From Diplonema papillatum (taxonomy: Eukaryota; Euglenozoa; Diplonemea; Diplonemida; Diplonemidae), in the NCBI GenBank assembly GCA_030068145.1, contig JAPJBO010000405.1, forward strand, positions 62,001-126,000: 64,000 nucleotides of DNA, in the 5' to 3' direction. Of this stretch, positions 1-8,407 are shown one piece after another (position 1 is the stretch's first letter; every line of letters begins with the position of its first letter). The notes beneath the pieces are model-generated. The model made no database searches. It was given only the letters and a program-made list of their open reading frames with translations, and was not told the origin of the DNA. A program made the position numbers and the translations under genes.

Positions 1-490
1 GGATCTCACTCGCCTTCCCGTAAAAGCAGGCCAAGTTTTACACAAGAGCAGGCCGTGGAATCTGTCTGGGGTACATGTCTTTTCTGGTCAGCCATTGCGT
101 CGGGGTCTCCTTCTTATCTATCCCCTTCCGTGCATAAGATGGATTCACCCATGGTAACGTCGAAATCTTGATGTTTCGTCCACATTCTGCACAGGAGGAT
201 GGGGGGAGCGACGAACGGGATACAAGTGGTTGCTTTGTATGTCAGCGTCTTGTGTCAGCATCTTCACTTTCAGAGGTTGGAATCCCATCTGGTTCTTCTC
301 TATCCCTGGGAAGTCGATAAAACGCACGCGGCTCCGTTCTTTGAGAGTTCCGCTATCTCCCGCTGTTTTTTTTGCAGCAGAGCAAAAGAGGCATCCGCCG
401 AAGTCACGGGGAAAAGGTGGGAACAGATGCATGGGGAAGAACATACAGGTGAAAAAGAGGGCCGTCAGAGACGGAACGAGGATTCGAAGG

Positions 491-643
491 GGGGAGTACA
501 AAAAGGGGGCAAACGGTGGGGCCTGCGTTTGTCAGTATTTGCTTTACCCCTCCAACCTCGCTTTAGGGGAGTGGATATGAGGAGTTCGCTCAGAAACGTA
601 AGGATTCCAACTTGACGCGCCGGAGCTCAAGCAAGCCTTGCTA
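491..643 (+). repeat. Dispersed repeat, inverted partner at 34875-35026
   Basis: About 150 bp matches the reverse complement of 34875-35026, with scattered differences and small indels. Shared landmarks are the GTACAAAAAGGGGGCAAACG start, the CCCCTCCAAC block and the CAAGCAAG end. No terminal repeats or target duplication could be defined, so the class of element is unknown. Confidence 0.7.
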
Positions 644-734
644 CGTGTGTGTGAGTGTTGCGGACCCGTTTTAACGTGGTGCCTCCCTTCACGAAAGTAC
701 GACCACGCTCATTTTTTGCTAGGTAACGGCCGTC

Positions 735-735
735 G

Positions 736-757
<22 letters not shown>
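735..757. repeat. TG dinucleotide microsatellite
   Basis: A run of about ten TG units is followed by a short GC alternation. It is a simple sequence repeat with no linked gene. Confidence 0.9.
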
Positions 758-766
<9 letters not shown>

Positions 767-1260
767 CGCGGAAATTGAACTAGCTCCCCGCAGACGGCAC
801 CCAGCTTCTTTTTTGAAAGTATGCTAATACTGCAGGGAATAGTTGACTAGACCTCTTGAGTTTGTGCTACACGAATTGGGGAGTCCGGAGAACCTACAAA
901 GCCAAAAGCAGGACCGACCCCCCGTTCGTGAGAAAAAGCGAAGAATAAAATCTATCTTTATTCCCGCTCGTGCAGCAGTCGGGCTCCGGTGCCTGTTCTT
1001 TTTCTTCCCAATCGAGGGAGGCTGCCGCGCCTCCGTTTCACGTCGAAACGATCAACTCGCTTTTTTTACCACCTGCAGCAGAGCAAAAGGTGGGCATACA
1101 TTCTGACCTGCTGCGGGGGGACCTGAGCCGCAGCGAAGAGGGGAACAGCGTTGTCACGTGCTTAGCACGATTGATGGCGTCCAAGCCTGGCAAGTCTGAC
1201 GCCGTAGACTCCGCGGGAGGTCGCACTGCACATGGCGCGGTATTCATTGCCGCTGCTGTT

Positions 1261-1352
1261 TGGAAGAAGAAGAAAGAAAAAGGCCGCTCCGGGTCCAAAT
1301 CGGTAGCCACTTGACCCGTAGGCCCGTGGCTCTGCAGTACCGCCGAACAAGC
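1261..1352 (+). repeat. Dispersed repeat family, copy 1
   Basis: Two blocks are shared with 7741-8005: a purine-rich block ending in AAAGGCCGCTCC, and a block of about 60 bp beginning AAATCGGTAGCCACTTGACC and ending in CCGCCGAACA. In this copy the blocks are adjacent; in the 7.7-kb copy about 150 bp separates them. More degraded matches to the second block occur near 36120-36175 and 45166-45196. Confidence 0.75.
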
Positions 1353-1470
1353 TTGGCTCCTGGCAGGCTTTCCCAGGTACTGTTGTAACAGTGCTGTTTG
1401 AAAAAAAAGAAGAAAGTGTTCATCAACCTCGGTTCCGTACGGCTGGTGTTCACAGTAATGGTTGGCAGCA

Positions 1471-1518
1471 CGTGGAGGTATCGCTGCCTATGCAGGAATG
1501 GACAGCGATACCTCCACG
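1471..1518. repeat. 16-bp stem hairpin
   Basis: The arm at 1471-1486 (CGTGGAGGTATCGCTG) is exactly complementary to 1503-1518, with a 16-nt loop. It lies in a repeat-rich stretch with no gene close by. It could be a remnant of an inverted-repeat element or a structured RNA, and nothing in the sequence decides between them. Confidence 0.7.
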
Positions 1519-1719
1519 ATGGACTTGGTAGGAGCCGGGGGCAGGTGGTCATCACCACGCCCAAGAGGCGAAACGCGAAGCGTCGCGTCCCCGGTTGTTG
1601 ATCGCAACACGTCAAGAGGGGGAGTCTCCACTCATGAAGGAGAGCCTCGCCATGGTACAAGAGGCTAACTAGCAACGTGCAAGAGGTTGTTGGTCATCAC
1701 GCTCATGACAATAATCGTG

Positions 1720-1772
1720 TGTCAAGAAGCTTGAAGCTGTCTGTAGTCAAGAAGCTTGAAGCTGTCTCTAGT
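1720..1772. repeat. Two-copy 25-bp direct repeat
   Basis: Two adjacent copies of a unit around GTCAAGAAGCTTGAAGCTGT, differing at one base near the end of the unit. A simple local duplication. Confidence 0.85.
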
Positions 1773-2206
1773 CATAGCATAACATGAACAAGAGAGTATC
1801 TAGTCACGTTACGAAAAGACATCGCGGACGAAATCGTCGCAAACAGCAACCAAACCGCTGCCCGAGCAGAGAGCCCATAAGCTCGACGTACACGGCGCAG
1901 CCATCTAGCCCATCTCCCTTCTGTTCGCATTCGAGACGCTCACATGCCGGGTCCCGTTCGCGCTCCACGCACTTGTGTTTTCCCTTCCACTAGCCGCCTG
2001 TCACAAGCGCACCAAACACGGCTTTGAGATGCCGCCGGTGTCGCCTCAGCTTCCTTAGAGAGGAGGCACGAGAGAACACCCTCGGTCGCCAACCCTGTTT
2101 CGACGCTTGGTAAGATGTATGCGCAATGGCTGACACCACTTCGAATGCGCGATGAACTCTGCTTTCCTGTGATTCGGGAGTCACGTAGCGAAAATCTGGC
2201 ATAGTG

Positions 2207-2250
2207 TGATACTCATTTGCATGCAAATGACTCCCCACTAACGCAACAAG
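2207..2250. repeat. Dispersed repeat with ATTTGCATGCAAAT palindrome, copy 1
   Basis: The core of about 45 bp holds the perfect 14-bp palindrome ATTTGCATGCAAAT followed by GACTCCCCACTAACGCAACA. Close copies lie at 22102-22145 and 58111-58155. The copy at 40012-40042 lacks most of the palindrome. Confidence 0.85.
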
Positions 2251-3039
2251 AAGGGCAGCATCGTGATTTGGCGTCGCCCCTGCTGGGTCACGACAGGTGA
2301 GTGGCGTCACCTCCCCATAAGCGAGCAAGGCGAGACGCGACGGGAGACACCACCCCACCGCCTGATCAACGGGGGGAATCTGTAGCGCGACTGAAGATGC
2401 TCGGTAGCGGAGTATAGAGTATCGCGACCCGGCGAAACTCAGGTGCTCCCGTCGTGTCACCGCCGAAGGGGCAGCAGTCAGAAGGAACTTAGCTAAATGA
2501 CAGGTTGGGTGACGCCGCCTCCCCAAGCCAGTTAGGGGGAAGGACGTGATGCGGCTGCTTCGGCAGTGACCCTGGTGGAGGAAAACCACGCGCACACGCC
2601 GGGGGGGGGAACGTGTTTTCCCAATTACATGAAAGCCCCCCCCCGACTGTAGCAGTTGAAGAAGGTGCAAACTTGGAGACTGCTACAGTAGTCCTGCACG
2701 AGACTTGGGCACGTGCCTCGCGTAGGGCAGGTGAGCCTGTGACCCGCTTTGAGAACCCTGGAGCCCGGCATGTGTGCCGTTTACGGGATACATGCCGGCG
2801 TCCTACTCATGGGGGACCAAGGTAGGCACTCTCACACCTCAATACCGGACCAACCACTAACGCAAAAAGAAAACGATGCACTCTGCTTTCTCTTGGTGAC
2901 TGTCCCAAGAAACGCTGTGCCAAGCCCGGTACAATTTGAGTAGTTCAATCGTCACGCGTTTTTGATAAGCATGTCAAACATTCACACATCCCCAGGTTGC
3001 ACAACTCAAAAAGTAACAAAACACCAAAAAAAAAAGATA

Positions 3040-3288
3040 ATGCCGCCGCACCGCCATGGACCCAGCCACGGACCCAGCCACGGACACCACCACGGACCTA
3101 GCCGCCACGTTGTCACCCACCACCATGGGCCCAGCTATGGCACGTGCCACCCCCCGCGGGCTGTGATCCACTGCCCGCCGCCCATCCACCATGTCCACCC
3201 GCCACACCACCACCCGCACCCCCACCACCACCACCCGCATCGTGTAGTCCACGAGCAACCCGTCAACTGCTGCTGCATTGTCATGTGA
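3040..3288 (+). CDS. Small histidine-rich protein with C-terminal CaaX box (82 aa)
   Basis: Function unknown. From the ATG at 3040, in an A-rich context, the frame encodes 82 residues, of which 26 are histidine, with many prolines and GPSHG/HHHGPS repeats. It ends in three cysteines plus IVM, so the last four residues CIVM form a consensus CaaX box. Known biology: a CaaX box with terminal Met is usually farnesylated, and neighbouring cysteines are often palmitoylated. Inference: a membrane-tethered metal-binding peptide, comparable in logic to plant heavy-metal isoprenylated proteins but without their HMA domain. An upstream in-frame ATG at 2962 would add 26 residues; I prefer 3040 because the second family member (8255-8407) also starts just before its His/Pro/Gly-rich region. 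A paralogue in the same window with the same architecture argues against a chance ORF. There is no signal peptide or membrane segment. Confidence 0.7.
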   Translation: MPPHRHGPSHGPSHGHHHGPSRHVVTHHHGPSYGTCHPPRAVIHCPPPIHHVHPPHHHPHPHHHHPHRVVHEQPVNCCCIVM

Positions 3289-3429
3289 TCCTTTTTTTTT
3301 TTTTCTTTCTTCCACGTTTCCCCTCCTCTTCCCCCATCAACACCAGACCCAACGCCTTTACCACCGCTACAACCGCCGCACCCATTCACCCTTGGCTGTG
3401 ACGAGCCACGAACAGCCGCCTGACAAACC

Positions 3430-3560
3430 AGACTCACACCGCTGTCCTGTCTGCGACATTCAGGTTCCGCGCTGAAGTCCGCGTTGAGAGTCCGTGGCTC
3501 AGCGGACCGAAACACGGCGCAGACGGGACCAGTGCGGTGTTGCGCACATATCCATTCCAA
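3430..3560 (+). repeat. Dispersed repeat family, copy 1
   Basis: This shares an ordered set of blocks with 14862-14995: TCACACC.CTGT.CTGTCTGC, a CACTCAGGTTCC-like block, GTCC.TGGCTCA and GCAGACGGGAC. It ends with an AAGCACGTTCTTGC-like block that recurs near 38395-38415 and 57885-57905. It is diverged and has no clear termini. Confidence 0.6.
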
Positions 3561-4602
3561 GCACGTTCTTGCAAACCCAATCACCCTTGTGTACCCAACC
3601 CACCACCACTGTGTCCACCACTCGCCCTTGCACCCAATCCACCACCACCCCAAATCAGAGGATTTTTTCCAGTTTTTCTTGCTGAGAAGTGAGGGATTAC
3701 CGCACTTTTGGGGGGACATATAAGGCCTTGCACACGCAACGTTCGAGAGGAAGCTGAACCGCCCGAGTGGGACCTTCAAATGCCACCCTGGTGATCACGT
3801 CCGGGTTTTGGGTTCAGGGTGGAAAATCGTGCTGCTGTGGCCGCCAATGGTGCATGCGTCAAACCTGTAGAGCCTCCCGGAAGATGCGTTGCTGCAGACA
3901 TGCCCACCCTCTTCTCCTCTTCTCCCTGCAAACCCTGCATGCTTTTGTGTGGCTTCTTGTTTTTTTTTACGTGTCTCCTTCCTTTTGTTTGCCTATGCCT
4001 ACGTGATAAGTTGTGAAGCCCGTCTCCCTCACGTGCTCATGCGTGAGAGTCGTGCGTCAAGAAACAAGGACACAAAGTCGCTCAATCTCTTCCTTGTGCT
4101 CAAAAAAACGCAAACGCATACCTTCCGCTAGCGTCTATGCTTGAGCAGCTCCCCCCCCACACGCCCACACATACACACGGGGCTCTTTACCGCGTTAGAG
4201 GGTCTTGCCCATATTTGAACTCCACTCATACATATACACACACGCACCCCAACACGCTGGCGCTTTAAGTTCCGCGAAGTCTGTCGGCTGCTAGACACCG
4301 CAGGGGTAGTTGTCGGAAGGTCAGCAATCATCCCTCGACCCATCGCCTCCCCATTATTGACAGCTATTTAGTCTCGAGAGAAAAGTGGTCTTCTGGCACG
4401 AGTAGTTTTCCGGTGTGCCACGAGTGGCCGTATTCTCTTTCCCGCGGGGGAAAGTCTCCACGCGTCACAAGAAATCCGCACTGCGACCTAGCAGGAAGAA
4501 GTCCATCATCGCGAGCTATCCGCGCCGTTTGCAACTTCGGCTTTTTGCCATGGTTGCCGCTAACCGACCCTAATTTTCATTCTTTTCCCCCCCCCCGTCT
4601 TC

Positions 4603-4627
4603 ACACACACACACACACACACACACA
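4603..4627. repeat. CA dinucleotide microsatellite
   Basis: Eleven or twelve CA units next to a C run and a T-rich stretch. Confidence 0.9.
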
Positions 4628-5490
4628 TCTTCTTTTTTCCTATGACATTGTCCTTTTTTCTTCTTTTCTTATACGCGTGGCATGCCTGCCTTGTCGTGCC
4701 AACAAGCGCCCCAGGATCCCGTGCCTTGCATTGCAGCGGAAGATTCGGGTTCGGCATGGTCAGGTCGTGTAGAAATTGTCGCCGGCCTTGCCTCGCAGTC
4801 TGCTCTCGTGCGGCGGCTTCACGTCAAGCAGCCTTCTGTGAAGACTGTTTCTGCCTCGTTGTCGTGTCATCTCTCGTGTCGAATGCATCTCTCGCGTCTG
4901 CATAGTTTCCGCCAGGCAGCGCGTCTCCCTCTTCATTGCGCACGACTTTGCAGTCAGCCGAGTCACGATGCTCCGCCGTCGCCACAGGCCTGCATTGCCC
5001 ACGGGAGACGCTCTTGCTGTGTGTGAGAGTGCCTGCCCTTGGCGGCCCCACGAATAGGGGTCCCGCCGAAAGGGCACACGTGTGTCGGATCCTAGAGTTC
5101 TTAAGGTGGATCACAAGCCCACCTGCCCCACACAAGGCACGTGCCCAAATCCCGTGCAGGAGAGTGCGGACGAGAAGCAGAGCGGCAGACCCCCGAAAGC
5201 ACTCGTGTTTCTCCCCGCCTGTTTCAATGGAAGTGGTCCCGGGCACCCTTGTCTTTCTTGCTAGTACTCCGCCCCCTCCCCCCGTTCCTCTCTCTTTCTC
5301 TCTCGCTCTCACTTTTCTTGTTGCATCCCTCCAACTGTTCCTGGTCCCTTTTCCTTTTCTTTTTTTTTCAACAGTACATTCTCACTACAGGGAGCATTTT
5401 CCGGTGCACACCTCGTCACGTGCAAGACCCTATCTCCGGAAATTGCTTTCCCCACTTTCAGTCTTTTTTATTTTATTTTGAATGGGCACT

Positions 5491-5604
5491 CACTTTGTTG
5501 GAAATACTCGAGGAGGCCGCCAGTTGCAAAACCTGAAAAGGGGGAAATGTGCTGCGACCGTCACGAAACAGAGGTATATCTGGGTTTAGGGCCGGGCGCA
5601 AGCG
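5491..5604 (+). repeat. Dispersed repeat, partner at 18861-18978
   Basis: About 115 bp matches 18861-18978 in the same orientation. Shared landmarks are GGAAATACTCGAGGAGG (GGAAATGCTTGAGGAGA in the partner), GCCAGTTGC, AAATGTGCTG, CACGAAACA and ATCTGGGTTTAG. A shorter match lies at 34217-34265, just inside the presumed last intron of the rhodanese gene. Confidence 0.75.
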
Positions 5605-5657
5605 CACAACGACGAAATACCCACTTTTGTAGTTGTGTAGCTGCTTCCCCCTCTAGC

Positions 5658-5827
5658 TGAGCCGGTCCATCCCCTCTTGATAGACCGTGATAGACCGAAG
5701 AATACAGCATCGGGCAATTCGATGCAGCTCCAGGGACTAGGGATGGACCTGATAGACCGTGATTCACTGTGATTAACAGCGGCAGGCACTTCGATGCTGT
5801 TTCAAGAGATAGGGACGGACCGGCTCA
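5658..5827. mobile_element. MITE, 170 bp, TIR TGAGCCGGTCC, target duplication CTAGC
   Basis: The element starts TGAGCCGGTCC and ends GGACCGGCTCA, a perfect 11-bp terminal inverted repeat. It is flanked on both sides by CTAGC (5653-5657 and 5828-5832), a perfect 5-bp target-site duplication. It contains no ORF. Internally, a block around GGCAATTCGATGCAG is partly duplicated near the right end (5779-5815). A shorter relative with the same ends and the same internal block sits in COMMD4 intron 1 (28698-28819). This is a clear non-autonomous DNA-transposon-type element; its transposase source is not in the window, unless it is the element at 21093-27638, whose ends are similar. Confidence 0.9.
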
Positions 5828-5832
5828 CTAGC

Positions 5833-7487
5833 GTAGAAGCATCGAGTATCTTTCCAGCATGGCGCCTGCCCCCCACTTGCTCACTGCTCCACCCACATCG
5901 CTGTACTGTCTGCAGGCAGAGGCCCAAGGGCGGGGTGTTTTAAAACGCGACTTACCGTGGTTGTGCTCAGAGACACCCTCTTTGTTTCTCGGGAAGCGTA
6001 TGAGAAGGCCACCCACTGCGACACACCCGAAAGCATGTGTGCTACAACCAAAACGCGTACATGAACATGCATACGCACCCACGCGCGCAGAAAAAAAACT
6101 GGCCAAACCGGGAGTAGAGCTGAAAAGTGATACCTGGGGTTGTCTCTTTCGTGTAAAAGAAGAAGCGAACCAAAGCTGGCGGCTGATCATTGTTAAACGC
6201 CGGAGAGGCGTCGGTACGCCCGTTCAAAACTCAAGAGCGCAGCGAGACAAGTTCACCCCACGTCTTGAGCGCGCAAAGCAACGTTGTAGAGAAGCACCTC
6301 GTCGCGTTGCTCATTGCTGCAAAACATGAGCCCCGCCTAAAAAAAACCTTGACGAAAGAGAACTGTTTGCGACTGCCGACCGTGACGGGTGCTTGCACCA
6401 GGACTTTGGAACAGCTAGTTCCCTGATTCACAACCAGAATCAGTCTCCCACGACGAACGCACATCCTCAACTATTCCCCAACCCTTTCCCTCTAGGTTCT
6501 GATCGCGCCCCCGAGAAGTCCTACCTTTCTCTTTTTGCCGTGCGAGGTGTTCCTTCACCTTTCCCGCCCCCTCGGCGCAAGCAACTAACGTAGGCGAAGC
6601 TTTCCCTGACAGCTGTCGTGATGTCAGGCATATCGTTGCACCACGCGAGGGAAACAAAGCAAGAACTTGCCGGCCTTTCAAACAGCAGCGAGACAATTCG
6701 AAGACGAAAAATATCGCGGTGCAACAAAGCTGTAATGAAGAGTGTTTGCGAGCGGATACGAGTGCAAGAGTCGGAAGACAAAGCCGCAGAGCGGGCAAAC
6801 TGGCCGAGAAGTGAATTGAGCACCCGGTAAGAGAGCGAGCAAACTGATTTGGCACCTCAATTCTTATTTTCTTTCTCTAACTGAAGCACGTCACCAAAAC
6901 TCCTTGCCAAACAAACAAAGGTCGCAAGACACCAAACTGATCGTCCTTCGGGATCGACGGTAACACAATAAAGGAGGAGAACCGGACAGACCCCTTTTCG
7001 TCGCTCCTTCCTTCCTCTTTTGACGCGACGAGACCGCTCGCGGCGAGAGTTGCTGAAAAAGTCCGTCCTTTGGCTAGCCAGAAAGGAAACGAGAAACACC
7101 CCTCCAAAATACGCGAAATCGCAGCAACTAGCCTCCAAAGGCCCATACCTACACGCGCTGCGGATGGGAGAGGATGCAACCTGGAAAACATAATCATCCT
7201 CAAGAAAGTTTGTTCTTCGCTTACACCACCGTGTGTTGCTTTCTCACTCAGGACTTTGACCTGATTTGTTTGTGTGATATGTCGTATCGGGGTAGACCCG
7301 CAGGACCTCACGTCCGTTCAACACGTGGTTCGGTAGTTACAGCACTTGGGATCCCTTCTGTTCTTTGTCGGGCAGCATCGTCGAGCATTATATGTAAAAA
7401 ACAAACTTGCACTCTAAAAACACAGGCACTACCACAGATACGATATGCATGCCGGAATCCGATACATTAAAGGAACCTTTCGACGAT
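5833..7487. other. Intergenic, no confident gene
   Basis: Frames up to 156 codons occur on both strands but lack domains or consistent coding character. A stretch at 7209-7250 is identical, inverted, to 42 bp in COMMD4 intron 1. I see no RNA gene here. Confidence 0.5.
7209..7250 (-). repeat. 42-bp repeat, identical inverted copy at 28519-28560
   Basis: All 42 bases are the exact reverse complement of 28519-28560, in COMMD4 intron 1. Flanking sequence is not shared beyond a few bases. A shorter related string (GTGTAAGTGAAGAACAAAA) lies near 34385-34403. Exact identity over 42 bp between unrelated sites suggests a recently dispersed short element. Confidence 0.85.
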
Positions 7488-7542
7488 GGCCACTCGGAGA
7501 CACTAAAACCCGGATCCTCAAGCGAACTTTCACTTTAAAAAG
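7488..7542 (+). repeat. Dispersed ~52-bp motif, copy 1
   Basis: The order of blocks is CGGAGAC, a short A-rich stretch, CCCGGATC, TCAAGCGAACTTTCACT and an A run. The same order occurs at 45625-45684, 53853-53912, 61391-61449 and 63366-63420. Here it lies about 0.7 kb upstream of the small CaaX gene at 8255. Confidence 0.7.
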
Positions 7543-7740
7543 TAGGTAGGGGATGCCCCCCTAAAGGCCTCTTTCGTGGTCCAATCCGATGCTAGAGTTA
7601 GTTGCGGAGTTTCTTCGGGTTTTCTCCGTGCGGCTCACAGCGCCGAGTTCAGCTGCCGCCTCATCGCGAAAACGCTGAACAGACCCAGGAAGGGCGCCCC
7701 TGCATCTCGAGAACAGCTGATCCTGGCGGGCTAGTTGGGC

Positions 7741-8005
7741 ACTTGCTGTCGTTAGGAGGAGGAGGAAGAAGAAAAAGGCCGCTCCTGGTCCAGGAACGTG
7801 ACGGTCAACCACAGCTTGCAGAGCTTGAGTCGGAGGCAGCACAGTGCCACAACCCCGTCCGCTCTGCCCTGCGGCTGACCGTCTCGACGAGCTTGTGTTC
7901 AGCGCGAGCGTCAAGCCCCAAGGTGCGCCAAGCCTTGATGCTTTAGTTTGGGAAATCGGTAGCCACTTGACCCGTAGGCCCGTGGCTCTGCAGTACCGCC
8001 GAACA
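7741..8005 (+). repeat. Dispersed repeat family, copy 2
   Basis: The blocks of the 1261-1352 repeat recur here, separated by about 150 bp: AAAGGCCGCTCC-type sequence near 7775, then the AAATCGGTAGCCACTTGACC block from about 7951 to 8005. It is directly followed by a poly-A stretch (8018-8036). Confidence 0.75.
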
Positions 8006-8085
8006 CGTGAGGATGAAAAAAAAAAAAAAAAAAAAGGTCGGAGGGCCAAAAACGACCGCAAAATAAAGGCTTTTAACTCTTGCGA

Positions 8086-8156
8086 AAAACAAGACAGGGG
8101 AAAAACAAGACAGGGGAAAAACAAGACAGGGGAAAAACAAGACAGGGGAAAAACAG
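8086..8156. repeat. 16-bp tandem repeat, about four copies
   Basis: The unit ACAAGACAGGGGAAAA is repeated about four times with period 16. It lies about 100 bp upstream of the ATG at 8255 and so probably falls in the promoter or 5' UTR of that small gene. Confidence 0.9.
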
Positions 8157-8254
8157 CAAAAAGACACACTCAAAAAGGAAAAGGCCCACTCGAGCAGCAG
8201 ACCCGCGTTCATCGCCAGCAGCACAGGAAAGCACCTCGAAGCAGACAGCCAACG

Positions 8255-8407
8255 ATGCCCGGTGGTTACGGCAGCTGCCACCCCCATCCCCCCCACCACC
8301 CGCACCACCACCGCGGACCTCCGCCAAGGGCTTACTACCCGGAGCACCACCACGGGGGGCATCACCATCACGGACGCACACACTTCTGCTGCTGCACCAT
8401 CATGTGA
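8255..8407 (+). CDS. Small histidine-rich protein with C-terminal CaaX box (50 aa)
   Basis: Function unknown. The frame from the ATG at 8255 (context AACGATGCC) gives 50 residues, 15 of them histidine, rich in Pro and Gly. It begins MPGGYGSCHP and ends FCCCTIM. The last four residues CTIM are a CaaX box preceded by two more cysteines, exactly as in the 82-residue protein at 3040-3288. Between the two, the shared features are His runs separated by Pro/Gly, one or two internal Cys, no acidic stretch and the CCCxxM terminus; there is little position-by-position identity. Inference: both are prenylated, possibly palmitoylated, metal-binding peptides at membranes. The frame is open upstream, but that part is built of repeats and poly-A, so I start at 8255. 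The main doubt is that short low-complexity ORFs can arise by chance. Confidence 0.68.
   Translation: MPGGYGSCHPHPPHHPHHHRGPPPRAYYPEHHHGGHHHHGRTHFCCCTIM

Larger units (their letters stand above)
1..3039. other. Intergenic, repeat-bearing, no confident gene
   Basis: Several open frames cross this stretch on both strands, the longest being 226 codons on the minus strand at 1990-2670. None shows a recognisable domain, and that long frame runs through a dispersed repeat seen elsewhere in the window. What can be supported are repeats: a copy of an inverted-partner repeat at 491-643, a TG run near 735-757, a dispersed repeat at 1261-1352, a hairpin at 1471-1518, a 25-bp direct duplication at 1720-1772 and a palindromic dispersed repeat at 2207-2250. 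Exons of a spliced gene could be hidden here without my seeing them. Confidence 0.6.
3289..5490. other. Intergenic, no confident gene
   Basis: A T-rich run follows the small histidine-rich gene and may be its 3' UTR. Positions 3430-3560 belong to a dispersed repeat (see 14862-14995). A CA microsatellite occupies about 4603-4627. The overlapping frames at 4824-5481 (up to 181 codons) show no domain, and their codon content changes along their length, so I do not call them. Confidence 0.55.
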
